From: Flectonema sp. DT1601
Lineage: Eukaryota; Euglenozoa; Diplonemea; Diplonemida; Diplonemidae
Length of the DNA: 64,000 nucleotides
Assembly: GCA_964019425.1 (NCBI GenBank)
Contig: OZ025833.1
Coordinates: 310,001 to 374,000 of the forward strand
Reading direction: 5' to 3'
How positions within the stretch are numbered: position 1 is the stretch's first letter; each line of letters begins with the position of its first letter. The notes beneath the pieces were generated by a model that was given only the letters and a program-made list of their open reading frames with translations, ran no database searches and was not told where the DNA came from. The position numbers were made by a program, and so were the translations under genes. Below are positions 1-9,255 of this stretch, piece by piece.

Positions 1-765
1 TCCCTTCAGGTGTTGTTTGAAGTGGTACTCTAGGTCACCCCTCACCCAGACGCTGCACCCCACCACCGGGCACTTCGTCCTCTCCTTGCTTTGCCCTCCT
101 CCTGCCAGGTCTGACGGCCTCGCATACCATGGTCTGGGCTCCGCCTTGTGCCCTCCTGGCTTTGTCCAGTCCCTTTCGGGCCCTGCCCGTCGCTTCTTCG
201 GTGTCTCCGCCTTGTTCTTCCTTGGCCTCTCTGTCTCCGCGCGGAACCTCTCTCGCCTGGCGTGGAACTTCTCCAACTCTCCCGCCCACCGCTCCCACCT
301 CTCCTGCCGTTCCTTCAGCAGCTTCCTCCTCCTCCTTTCCAGCCGCCTTGCCGCCTTGGACGCCACTTTCGGGGACGCCCTCTTCAGGAGCTCCCTTCCT
401 CCCTTGTCTGGAGGTGGCTTTGGGTGGTCTCGCCTCACCCGGTTCCCGGCCGTTTCCGTTCCCCTCCGCGGGACCCACACCCCCTCTCGTCCATGTTGGA
501 AAGCGCGTCCGCTTGCCGTATTGTTGGGGCTGTTTGAGCTGTTGGGGGTTATAAATGGGTGCGGGGGGATCGGGCGTGTTACGCGTCGGCTGATGCGCGA
601 TGAAAACAGTGGGCCTTTGTCCAGCGTTGTGAAAAGAGGGGTGTGCCATCCGCCTGGCACTGGGGCTAACCTCTGCTTACCCACTCCGGACGTCTGTTGC
701 GCCCTCGTTCCACTTAGTAGTGCCCACAGCAGCACGTACCCACACAGTAACATTGTTTTCTCCAT
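1..765 (-). CDS. Partial ORF with C2H2-like zinc finger at window edge
   Basis: An open frame of 255 codons starts at an ATG at 765 and runs off the left edge without a stop. It begins with a short hydrophobic stretch (about residues 5-18), then a Pro/Ser/Asn-rich segment, then a very basic charged stretch rich in R, K and E (about residues 120-205). It ends in a C-x4-C-x10-H-x3-H motif (KCPVVGC, then YHFKQH) that looks like a C2H2 zinc finger. The block is clearly GC-rich, unlike every other gene here, and the boundary is abrupt at the poly-T run near 771-820. A basic region followed by a zinc finger is how the N-terminus of some LINE retrotransposon proteins (R2-like) looks, but no reverse transcriptase is inside the window. 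It could equally be an unrelated nuclear protein. The plus strand is also open here, so coding is likely but not certain. Confidence 0.5.
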   Translation of the reverse strand, partial: MEKTMLLCGYVLLWALLSGTRAQQTSGVGKQRLAPVPGGWHTPLFTTLDKGPLFSSRISRRVTRPIPPHPFITPNSSNSPNNTASGRAFQHGREGVWVPRRGTETAGNRVRRDHPKPPPDKGGRELLKRASPKVASKAARRLERRRRKLLKERQERWERWAGELEKFHARRERFRAETERPRKNKAETPKKRRAGPERDWTKPGGHKAEPRPWYARPSDLAGGGQSKERTKCPVVGCSVWVRGDLEYHFKQHLKG

Positions 766-768
766 TCT

Positions 769-824
<56 letters not shown>

Positions 825-935
825 ACTCTTCCTTTTCCGTTCTCTTCGCTGTGGATGATTTGTGTATGGAACCCGAAAAAAGACAATCGACTTACCTGCT
901 CTTCTCCTTGTTAGCCCTGTACGTGTGTGTGGAGT

Positions 936-979
<44 letters not shown>

Positions 980-1149
980 CTGGCTCGCGTATCCTCCGCT
1001 TTCCGAACTCTTCTGTCTATGCGGTCACCCCCGTACAGTTCCGACGCAGAATGGTAGTCACCACCACGGGCACCAAACAAAGCTAGTGAGAGAGTTCTTC
1101 CTTCTCCTCTCCCGCAGGCTGATTCGTAACGCTTTGTCTTAAAAAAGAG
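766..1149. other. Homopolymer-rich spacer
   Basis: This stretch holds two long T runs, about 771-821 and 939-979. Between them is ordinary sequence containing a donor-like AGCAG|GTAAGT on the minus strand near 890. If the 1-765 ORF has an upstream exon it could end there, but I could not trace one. Confidence 0.4.
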
Positions 1150-1440
1150 TTTTAACAGGAACAAAAAAAAGATATGCTCTGTTTGCAGGTCTTAAAAGCA
1201 AAGTTTAAACGAGAACAAGAAAAGATATGTTCTTCTCGCGCGCTGACTAGCGGAAGACCGTGTATCAAAGCAGAGTTTAAACAAGAACAAAAAAAAGGAT
1301 ATGCTCTTTTCGCTGTCTTAAAGCGGTGTTTAAACGAGAACAAGAAAGGATATGTTCTGTTCGTGCGATGTATTGCGGAAGACCGTGTCTCAGTGTAGTT
1401 TTAATGAAGAACAAAAGAAAAAATTTGTTCTGTTTGCGCG
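1150..1440. repeat. Higher-order tandem repeat, about 125 bp unit
   Basis: A core of the form GAACAA(A/G)AAA(A/G)GATATG(T/C)TCT recurs five times, starting near 1158, 1211, 1283, 1336 and 1406. Spacing alternates between about 53 and 72 bp, so the real unit is about 125 bp made of two diverged subunits. A secondary marker, GCGGAAGACCGTGT, occurs near 1249 and 1374, again 125 bp apart. Each core has short self-complementary ends (GAACA...TGTTC). The copies differ by substitutions and small indels, so the array is old. No function can be assigned. Confidence 0.75.
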
Positions 1441-1682
1441 TTCACCAGCGGTCCAGTCTCCAGAAAAGATGAGAAGGACGTATGTGCTGGATGGATAAGT
1501 AACTTTTTTTTGACCAAAGCAAAGTACTCTCGAAGACAACTCGAATCAGAATGCAGGTGGGGAAAATTTCAACTCCTTCTTCAGCAGAGCAAGGTTTCCA
1601 CAGCAACAACAATTATCCGCGCCTTCAATGTCCGTTTGTGACTGCTGGCCGACTCAAAGCGTTCGTAGACCGAAGATAGATG

Positions 1683-1717
<35 letters not shown>

Positions 1718-1947
1718 CCTACCCCGCCGATGTACTAGAGCTTACTGAAGGACCCGCGTTTATCTCCTCCTCTGCAAGTATGCCTATGCAAAATCTAATT
1801 TCTTTTTTTTTTTTTTTTTTTTTTTTTCTTCCTCTTTCTTCCTTAGTATTTTCTAAATAAACAACGACAAGTAATACCAGAATCTTCTAAATAAATATGA
1901 CCTAATTAATATATATAATAAACAATAAAAAAATTTTTTTTCAACAA
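1441..1947. other. Spacer with two long T runs
   Basis: This stretch carries T runs at about 1685-1717 and 1801-1827, then AT-rich sequence. No ORF or RNA gene was recognised. Confidence 0.4.
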
Positions 1948-2257
1948 TATACTTTGGTGCAGTGGTTTTTGTCACCGTCTGTCTTCTGGTCCACCTGGGT
2001 TCAATACCCTGTGGGGGTCGGGGGGCGACGGGGGCGACTTCTGCGACTTAAAAGACTTTAAAGCGCTAAGCGCTTCGCTACACGAACACGAGTGTGTCAC
2101 GTGGCTGCCGCCGTTTTCTTCTTTTGTTGGGGTGGGGGAGGGTGGATGGGGTGAGCGTGGGGAAGGGTGGTCGGGTTGTGGGATCCGCTTGCGTGGAAAA
2201 ATTCCTAGCTGCGCTTTCCTACTCGCTGACGGGGATGGGGCGAGGGAGGGAAAAAAC
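1948..2257 (+). mobile_element. tRNA-derived SINE-like element
   Basis: A box A match (TGGTGCAGTGG, 1955-1965) and a perfect box B (GGTTCAATACC, 1998-2008) lie 43 bp apart, the spacing inside a tRNA gene. The T-arm can pair four of five bases. The flanks do not form an acceptor stem, so this is not a working tRNA. Downstream is a GC-rich body ending in an A-rich tail after 2250. Its last 187 bp occur again, exactly, at 2533-2719 without the tRNA head, as expected for a 5'-truncated SINE copy. The tRNA-derived interpretation is inferred from the polymerase III boxes and the repeated body. Confidence 0.5.
2071..2257. repeat. Direct repeat, copy 1 (187 bp, identical to 2533-2719)
   Basis: This copy starts CGCTTCGCTACACGAACACG and ends in the first A run after GGGAGGG. 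I compared it base by base with 2533-2719 and found no differences. Exact identity indicates a recent duplication or recent copies of one element. The weak ORFs inside it repeat with it and are not independent evidence of coding. Confidence 0.9.
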
Positions 2258-2532
2258 TGTGAAGAAGATGTTTTAATTTAACAATAACAAAAATGTACTC
2301 TAATGTAGACAGATAAATGTAACAAAATAACAGATAGTAACAGAATATACAGACAGATAAACAGACAAATAAACAAACAAATAAATAAGCAAATAAACAA
2401 CAATCTAAGAGAGGAATGAAATTAAGAGGAAGTAATTAACAAAAGTAAACAAAGAAATAAGGAAGAAGAAGGTCAGTCACATACACCGTCTCTTCTACGT
2501 CGTCGTCGTCGTCGTCTTCGAAGTCGCCGAAA

Positions 2533-2719
2533 CGCTTCGCTACACGAACACGAGTGTGTCACGTGGCTGCCGCCGTTTTCTTCTTTTGTTGGGGTGGGGG
2601 AGGGTGGATGGGGTGAGCGTGGGGAAGGGTGGTCGGGTTGTGGGATCCGCTTGCGTGGAAAAATTCCTAGCTGCGCTTTCCTACTCGCTGACGGGGATGG
2701 GGCGAGGGAGGGAAAAAAC
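2533..2719. repeat. Direct repeat, copy 2 (187 bp)
   Basis: This is the second exact copy, 462 bp downstream of the first. It is preceded by a (GTC)n-like stretch (about 2496-2517) rather than the tRNA-like head, and followed by an A-rich tail at 2713-2728. It fits a 5'-truncated copy of the element at 1948-2257. Confidence 0.9.
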
Positions 2720-2843
2720 AATAAAGTACAGAAACTGTAGCTTTAGAATCGTTGGTTTTTTTTGGTATAAATGTCTCACGTGATGATGTATTGTTATTTC
2801 AATCCAATATCACGGAGAAAAAAAAAGACAACAAAAAAAAAGA

Positions 2844-3788
2844 TTATAATATAGTGCAGCATTCACCGTCCTCACCATATTCCTGTATTTTCATAATTAT
2901 GTAGTGATCCCGCATACTTTTTTTTTTTCACAAATTAAAATATTGTCATACCTTCGCTAGGTAATACGCTTTCAACTCTTGCGACGTATCGAGAAGAGTT
3001 TTTTGAAGAAAATCGGAGCACTGGTCTTTCTCTTTCCTTGGGAGGTAGAGAACCTATTTGAGGGTTGTGTTATAATACAAACTGGTGAAACAATAATAGA
3101 AAAACATCAACAATCATACATCTGACGCTGCAAATCGAATGTGCAAAACATTAATAGCGTACATAGAGTTGCATGTGTATTTTAAAAGAGCGAAAAGTGC
3201 TTTTTGATGTTGCAAACGACAGCACTCTGCTAAGACGAAAACTTCAGCTCGTTCAGCTGACGTTGATAGCTCAGGTGATGCTGCAAGTATAAGTTTTTTA
3301 ATTACTTCTTCTGTAATAACGGGATCGTCGTCATGTTCTTTAATAATTGGTCGGAGTTGTAATCTAACTCTCGTTGTTATTAACACTGATTGCATTTGTT
3401 TCCACTCGTGAGGCCAGTTTTGAAGAGCCAGCGCTTTAATACTCTCATCAGGATACGGCATCCATCCTTTACGAACGAGAAGAAAGTCTTCAATACACTC
3501 AGTGCATCCCAATCGCAAGAAACCACAGACAGTATCACCGATACCAAGCAGGTTTATTAAATATTTGTGATCTCTTTTTTCAAATGATTCCTGAACAGAT
3601 CTGTCAATGGCTTGAATTGCGTCTTGTCTACCAGATTGAACTGATAATTTACTCGTACTACTTCGAAAACTTCGAATACTTATTGTGTCACTTGCTCGTG
3701 ACGAAGTGCTTCCACGACCCATACTCAGTTCGCATGCCGCAGTTCTCTCGATCTGTAAATAGAAATGAGTTTTCGTTATAGAATCCAT
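2844..3788 (-). CDS. Unrecognised three-exon protein ending in a CaaX box
   Basis: I recognise no family. The gene reads as three exons: 3120-3788, 2952-3053 and 2844-2882. The introns are 66 nt (3054-3119) and 69 nt (2883-2951), all in phase 0, with donors GTATGA and acceptors AATAG and TACAG. The product is 269 aa. The N-terminus is Ser/Arg-rich. The middle looks helical (about residues 55-220). Exon 2 adds a charged helix-like segment beginning VLYLPRKEK. Exon 3 encodes EYGEDGECCTIL and a stop. CTIL is a class I geranylgeranylation signal, the same four residues that end human G-protein gamma-4. Membrane attachment is therefore likely. Unspliced, the ORF would end at SDV and lose the signal. 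A later Met near residue 23 could be the true start. Confidence 0.65.
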
Positions 3789-3840
3789 TGTGTGAATTCA
3801 AAAACACTTAGAAGTTGAGCAAAAAACACAAACTCATCAG

Positions 3841-4020
3841 CGGTGTCCTAAGGGTTAAAATGCCTTTTCGGGCATCGCCGTAGCTCCGACTGGGGCGGCA
3901 TTTATTAATATTTCATCACGTGGTTCAGAGAGGCTTCGTGTACTACGGCGGTGTCCTAAGGGTTAAAATGCCTTTTCGGACATCGCCGTAGTTATTAATA
4001 TTTCATCACGTGATTCAGAT
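3841..4020. repeat. Two tandem copies of a 70-90 bp hairpin-forming sequence
   Basis: Copy 1 starts at 3841 and copy 2 at 3949. Each opens with CGGTGTCCTAAGGGTTAAAA and shares a further conserved block (ATTAATATTTCATCACGTG). Copy 1 carries an extra segment of about 20 bp in the middle. Identity is near 97 percent outside that insertion. Both carry a CACGTG palindrome. The pair sits upstream of the 2844-3788 gene and downstream of the LRRC56-like gene. Confidence 0.85.
3943..3991. other. Strong RNA-type hairpin, 14-bp stem
   Basis: The arm CTACGGCGGTGTCC (3943-3956) pairs with GGACATCGCCGTAG (3978-3991) over all 14 positions with one G-U, leaving a 21-nt loop. As minus-strand RNA the same stem has one A-C mismatch. 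Copy 1 at 3841 forms only the inner part of the stem. It could be a processing signal, a small RNA precursor or part of a foldback element. Confidence 0.7.
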
Positions 4021-4229
4021 TACAATAAACGTTACTACACGACGCTTGCCTTCATCAACAATGACTACCTAGTAAGAGATGAGAATTAATAACCAACTAA
4101 GGAATCATATAAATAAAGATTTACTCCTTGAAAAAGGAATTAAAGGAACAGCTCATACGCCGTTCATATCGGAGGGAAATAGTTGAGAATTGAAGAATCT
4201 CAGTCTCTGGGATTGCCTCTCACAGGACA

Positions 4230-5264
4230 CTACACTAACCACAGGCTTCTGCTTCTTTTAATTCTTTGGTGACTACGACTTTTTGAAAATTTTCCAAATC
4301 TCTTAATAAATGATTGCTTCTTAAAACAACTAAGTAACGAAGCGGCAGGAGTATCAGAGTTTGTAAATGCGACTTGTTGTTGCTCGACTTTAATGCATTT
4401 TATAGATCTAGTTGGTTTTCCACAGAACACAGCATGTGTATGCTGAGTCAGAGTGCTGCAGTCACGTGGAGAAGGTGATTTTCGTGACGAACTTGTCTTC
4501 GCAGCGATATTCACAATTAACATATCAATATCATGTTCTGTCAGATGTTTAGAGTCGGTGAGGACGTCATAATTAAAACCATCTAAATCATCTGCTAAGA
4601 CTTCTTCAATATCTTCAATAATCTTTAAAGGTATTGTGACCTGAGGGAATTCATAGGCTGAAAACGAATCAGCATCAGCGTTAAAAAGATTCAGTGATTG
4701 AACTCTATCAAGAGGACAGTAATCAAGATTCTTCAACTGTGGAAGCAGAGACATAACACCTTCACTATACTCCTTCCCTATTGATAATGGATTATTAGTA
4801 AGTATTAAGTCTTCAAGGTTTAAACATGTTGTTAAATACTGAACATCACTGAGAGACATCAAATTGTTACCCTCAAGATCGAGGACACTCAGTTTATCGA
4901 CGTACGCTAAGTCAGAAATGTCATCTATGTAATTAAATTGGAGATATAACTCTGTTAAGTTAACGAGTCCCGATGCTCCTTCCAACCTCTTTAACGAACA
5001 GCTACTAAGCCACAGAATCTTAACAGTGTGTAATACAACGCCTAAATCTCTTAGAACAGGAACATAACTTCCTGATAATTTTAAGTATTTCACAGAAGTT
5101 AGATGGCAGCAGGCATCGGCTAGTCTGTTTTTTGATGTGTTGATTTCTGAAGATTCAAATCGCTCAACTTCCCCAAGATCCTCACATGCGGTGATGTCTT
5201 TTAATTTTTTTATTTCCAAGTAGTTTGTGTCGAACACAATGTCACTCAAGTCAACATGATCCAT
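4230..5264 (-). CDS. LRRC56: Leucine-rich repeat protein, LRRC56-like dynein-arm factor
   Basis: The product of about 344 aa starts at the ATG at 5264; a GTG lies two codons upstream. Residues about 50-175 hold LRRs of the SDS22 type, including YLKLSGSYVPVLRDLG, ILWLSSCSLKRLEG, LTELYLQFNYIDDISDL and VLDLEGNNLMSLSD. The order and wording of these repeats match LRRC56 (Chlamydomonas ODA8), which helps load outer dynein arms onto cilia with intraflagellar transport. The C-terminal half is acidic, then Lys/Arg/Ser-rich, and looks disordered, as in the family. An acceptor-like GTACAG lies 8 nt upstream of the ATG. The assignment rests on pattern recognition of the LRR block; another SDS22-like LRR protein is possible. 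Confidence 0.7.
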   Translation of the reverse strand: MDHVDLSDIVFDTNYLEIKKLKDITACEDLGEVERFESSEINTSKNRLADACCHLTSVKYLKLSGSYVPVLRDLGVVLHTVKILWLSSCSLKRLEGASGLVNLTELYLQFNYIDDISDLAYVDKLSVLDLEGNNLMSLSDVQYLTTCLNLEDLILTNNPLSIGKEYSEGVMSLLPQLKNLDYCPLDRVQSLNLFNADADSFSAYEFPQVTIPLKIIEDIEEVLADDLDGFNYDVLTDSKHLTEHDIDMLIVNIAAKTSSSRKSPSPRDCSTLTQHTHAVFCGKPTRSIKCIKVEQQQVAFTNSDTPAASLLSCFKKQSFIKRFGKFSKSRSHQRIKRSRSLWLV

Positions 5265-5399
5265 AATCACTTCTGTACTCCAACAACATTACTTTGTTTG
5301 TGTCTTTGTTGTTACTGTTAGTAGCATAATGTAAATATGGTAAGAAGTTGAAATATAACATAATTTAAAAAGGCCTTCGGTAAAAAGGGGGATTTTTAT

Positions 5400-5441
<42 letters not shown>

Positions 5442-8400
5442 TATTACACCTGTTGTTTTTCCAAGACGGATTACTAACTAGAATTGCTCAGCAGAAAAGC
5501 GGCCTTATGCAGGGTTTATGCCGCGCGAGAAAAGTATCATATTGCGGGGAGGAAAGACAGGTTATCAATATTTTTTTTTTTTTTTTTCTTTTCTTTTCAC
5601 ACGAGCACGGACACCATCTGAATCTGGACCAATAGTAACTAGCCTTCATCACGAGAAAATAATTCTAGTGGGCACTGGTATGTCAATTGCAAACGCTTGT
5701 TTTTTTTTTTTTCTTTTCTTTTCTTTTTTCTTTTCTTCCCCACGGTAGAAATCCCCGAAATGGTTCAATGATATTGCACTAAGAGACGTCAACGTACACG
5801 TACAAAACTACGAAGGCATGAACCAGAGAGTGGAGGGGGAAGGCGGGTAATTCTTACCTTTGTTTTTTTTTTTCTTTTCTTTCTTTTTTCCCTTCTTTTT
5901 TTCACTTCTGTGCAGCTAAATAATTTTTTTTTTTTTTTGTGAAATAGAACGTTACACGAAACAAACCAAAGCAACAAATATGAGGGAGAAAAAAGAAAAA
6001 AAAAATAGCAATTCTGCAGTCCTATTCAGAAATGAAGAATAAGAAAAAGCGGTTTAGGTTATCAGGTCTGTGCGTTCAGCCACAATGAAGAAGCCTAACT
6101 ACCACAGTGATCCTTGTGATCCTTACCTATTGGACTCACTTATTAACAAACAAATAAATGGGCCACCAGCCACAAAAGTTACTAAATAGAAAAAAGAAAA
6201 AAATCAGAGAAGGGAAAGGATTATGAGATAAAGCCAAGCAACTGCGCTCCAAAAAAAAAAAAAAATGGTAGCTTTTTAGAAATCTGTTGAATATGCTGTT
6301 TGCTACATAAACAATATAGTAAATATTAAGTAGAAAAATACCACAAGAGTTGGTTGCGTAACCTGATCCAAGGTGAATTTGGTAACAGTAAATCAGCTAA
6401 GATTCAGAAGAAACAGTCTGTTTATCCATTTTTTTTTTTTTTTCCTTATTCTGGGGTTGCAACTCCCTTGCAAATTATAATTTTTTTTTTTGTTTTTTTT
6501 TTTGTTTTTTTTTCCCGCGAAATTTTCGCGATAACATTACTTCTTTTTTTTTTTTTTTTTTTGTTGAAAAAAAAAAAAAAAAAAAAAAATAATAATAACA
6601 AAAATTTTTAAAAAAAAAAAAAAAAAGCGGGATTGAAAACAGAGAAAAACCATCTCATCCCAATAGTGATTCACGAAAAAAAAAAAAATATAGATTTGTT
6701 TTATGCGTTTAACAAACACCCCACCACAAGTTCCATAATTCCAACAAGCAAAAAGGAACATGTCCGCAATTGCTCTTGGACAAAGTCAGAGAGCTGATAG
6801 TCCGGAATCTTCGAAAAAAAAATCAAACTTCAGGACTATGTCGGCGGGGTTCATGTCAGTCAATAAGGGAAATGCTCTCCACGTGCCGGAGAAAAAGGGG
6901 GAAAAAAGACTTATAACTTGCGAAGTGCGGAAATAATATTGGTTTGCCTCGCTAAAACGGTGGCAAGCTTTCGCTTTAGTCAAGGCGCCGGGGGGTGAAA
7001 TGGAAAAAAAAAATAAACAATATTAAAAAAAAAACCTGATACCACAGTTCCTCATTAACCACATCCAAACACAGCTGATTAAGGTGCGTATTGCACAAAA
7101 GGCCGGGAAAATAAAAGGGAAAAAAAAAAAAAAATGAATGAAAACAAACGTTTGCTATCCCTTACTGATTATACTCTGATATGAAGGAAAAACTCATGGG
7201 ATAGGAAATCCCATTTAATGCAAAAAAAAAAAAAATTTCCCCTTTTTTAATTATTATTATTATTACGCTTATTATTATTTATTTTAGTACATCAATAAAA
7301 CTAAAAATATAAAAACCCTTTGACACGATTTGATAAAAATAATTTCTTTTTTTTTTTTTTTTTTTTTCTTTTTTCGGTTTTTTAACTCGACATATTGACC
7401 AACAGGCAAAGAAGAAAAAATATAATAATTGGGGTACGTTGATACTTTCAAATAGAAGAGAAGGGAGGCCACATTGCAGACCACCCTTTGAATTATTGCA
7501 CCAAAGACCAACTTGATATACGACGTTTAAAGAGAAAGCAACTTGAAACTGGCTAAACGAATATATCGGCCAAAGTTAGTTGCGATAAAAAGAAACATGG
7601 AATTGTTAAAACCACACAGTCGAATATGGGTTTCGGGGGCCACGTACTACAGGTTGAGAGCTCAGCGCGTGACAGCTTAATACTAGTATTTCTTTATACA
7701 CTTCAAAATCAAATGAATACCGAAGGAAACATAGAGAAAGAAAAACTATTTTTGAAAAAAAAAAAATAATCAACAAAAAAAAAAAAAAAAAAAAAAAAAA
7801 AATTCTGGTTTGTGAGCACACTACCAGTGGAGTACTTCTCGCAAGACTTGTCTGCGAGTGATAATTAAGTTCTTTTGCATTGATCTTGTAAGACCTTGCA
7901 CATCGCATGGTGTGCTTTTGGCCCGGGTCTATCTATCGGCCTGGGATTCCGAGGCACCACACGCGGTACAAATAAACCCCAAACAACTTTCAAGGGGAGG
8001 AGGAATAAAATGGAACGATACGAGAGAGAACAAGAGACAATAGTAATTTTCGAAGTACTAACAGGACGCGTTTTTTTTCCAGCATTTTCATTTGCAAGGG
8101 AATCGGAAACTAATTCGACAGCTCGATTGTCAGTGTTCTTGTTCATCCCAAGCGGGAGTTTTAATAAAAAAATAATAACTTTTTTTTTTTTTTTTTTTTT
8201 TTGAGAAATAAAGAGAACGCAAAAACGCATCCACAAGAGGATGCAGTGTATAGATGTCGCAAGTAGAGTGCTCGGTTTCTTAGGGCTGAATCCCAGCAAT
8301 AGAAAAAAAAAAAAAAAAAAAAAAACAATTTTTCTTATAAAAAGAAAATGAAGGGAGAGAAAGAAATTGACTAACAACCGTTGCTCAAGAAGAGCTACGT

Positions 8401-9255
8401 GCTGCCAAATACTCATTTTTTACCCCTCAAAAAAGAAACCATAATTGCAATGCGATAGGTGACTAATTTATGTACACATCAGCATAAGACTACTACATAA
8501 AAAATATAGACTATGGAGAAATGTTTATTGAAAATAAAAATAAAAAATTAAATAACAACATAATCTGCCTAATTTATAGTTTTTTTTCAACAGAAAATAT
8601 TAACAAAATTAAAAAAAAAAAAAATAAAAATAAAAATTCCACGGAATTGCAAACCAACTCTATAGATAATAGCACACAAATAGAAAAAACTTTTTTCGTT
8701 CTTTTTTTTTTTTTTTTTTTTTTTCTTTTTGTGCACGAATACCATAATCAATGATAAATATCCTGAACCTGACAAATGCTGGAACAGGAGGGTCAGTTGT
8801 GCAGTTTAACATTACTATATTTTCTCCAACGTTTTTATCACATGCAAAAAAAGGATTGTTCCGTAGTTTTAAAATAAAAAAAAAAAAAGTAAAGAGAAAC
8901 CATCAAGTAGAGAGCGAATCGTGACATACAAAGAAAAAAAGAAGAAAAAAAATGAAGGAAAATACACACACATTGGTCACAAGAGCGGCGTGCAAACAAA
9001 AAGACTTACTGGGGGCTGAGTACGAAAACAGGGTGAATCTGTGCAAAAGAAAGGGGGAAAAAAAAAAAAAAAAAAATCCTTTAAAAAAATGGAGAGGGAT
9101 AAAGATTTTTTTTTTTTTTTTTTTTTTCCTTCTTTTTTTATTTGTGTGCGTAGCTGATGCGATGGATCGTGCTAGCACTCACACCTTATAGAAGGGAACA
9201 GGGATAGATAGCTGTTGCACGACCTCAATAGAGAATAGAAATATTTTAAAAAATA
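5265..9255. other. Gene-poor homopolymer desert (4 kb)
   Basis: I see no supportable gene. A or T runs of 12-40 nt occur every 100-300 bp (for example 5406-5438, 6544-6562, 7348-7367, 7777-7801, 8178-8202, 8304-8325, 8702-8724, 9059-9077, 9106-9127). The open frames are mostly poly-Lys or poly-Phe artefacts. Three balanced blocks stand out: about 6040-6190 (a 34-codon plus-strand ORF at 6085-6189), 6830-6995 and 7840-8160. Any could hold an unrecognised RNA or micro-gene, but none showed a known motif. Confidence 0.6.

Noticed and set aside
17-937. Long plus-strand ORF of 306 codons in the GC-rich edge
   Set aside because: It is antisense to the minus-strand frame with the zinc-finger motif, is rich in Leu/Ser/Pro shadows of that frame, and ends in poly-Phe from the T run.
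2094-2783. Two ORFs with the same first 54 residues
   Set aside because: They lie inside the exact 187-bp direct repeat; the shared protein text is a result of the repeat, and there is no family resemblance.
6085-6189. 34-codon plus-strand ORF after an acceptor-like TTCAG
   Set aside because: Too short, on the opposite strand to every other gene, and without any motif; kept only as a note in the desert entry.
8008-8045. U6 snRNA-like string (TGGAACGATACGAGAGAG)
   Set aside because: The invariant ACAGAGA box and the downstream U6 core are absent, so the match is probably chance.
7284-9191. Many lysine- or phenylalanine-rich ORFs
   Set aside because: They are translations of A/T homopolymers.
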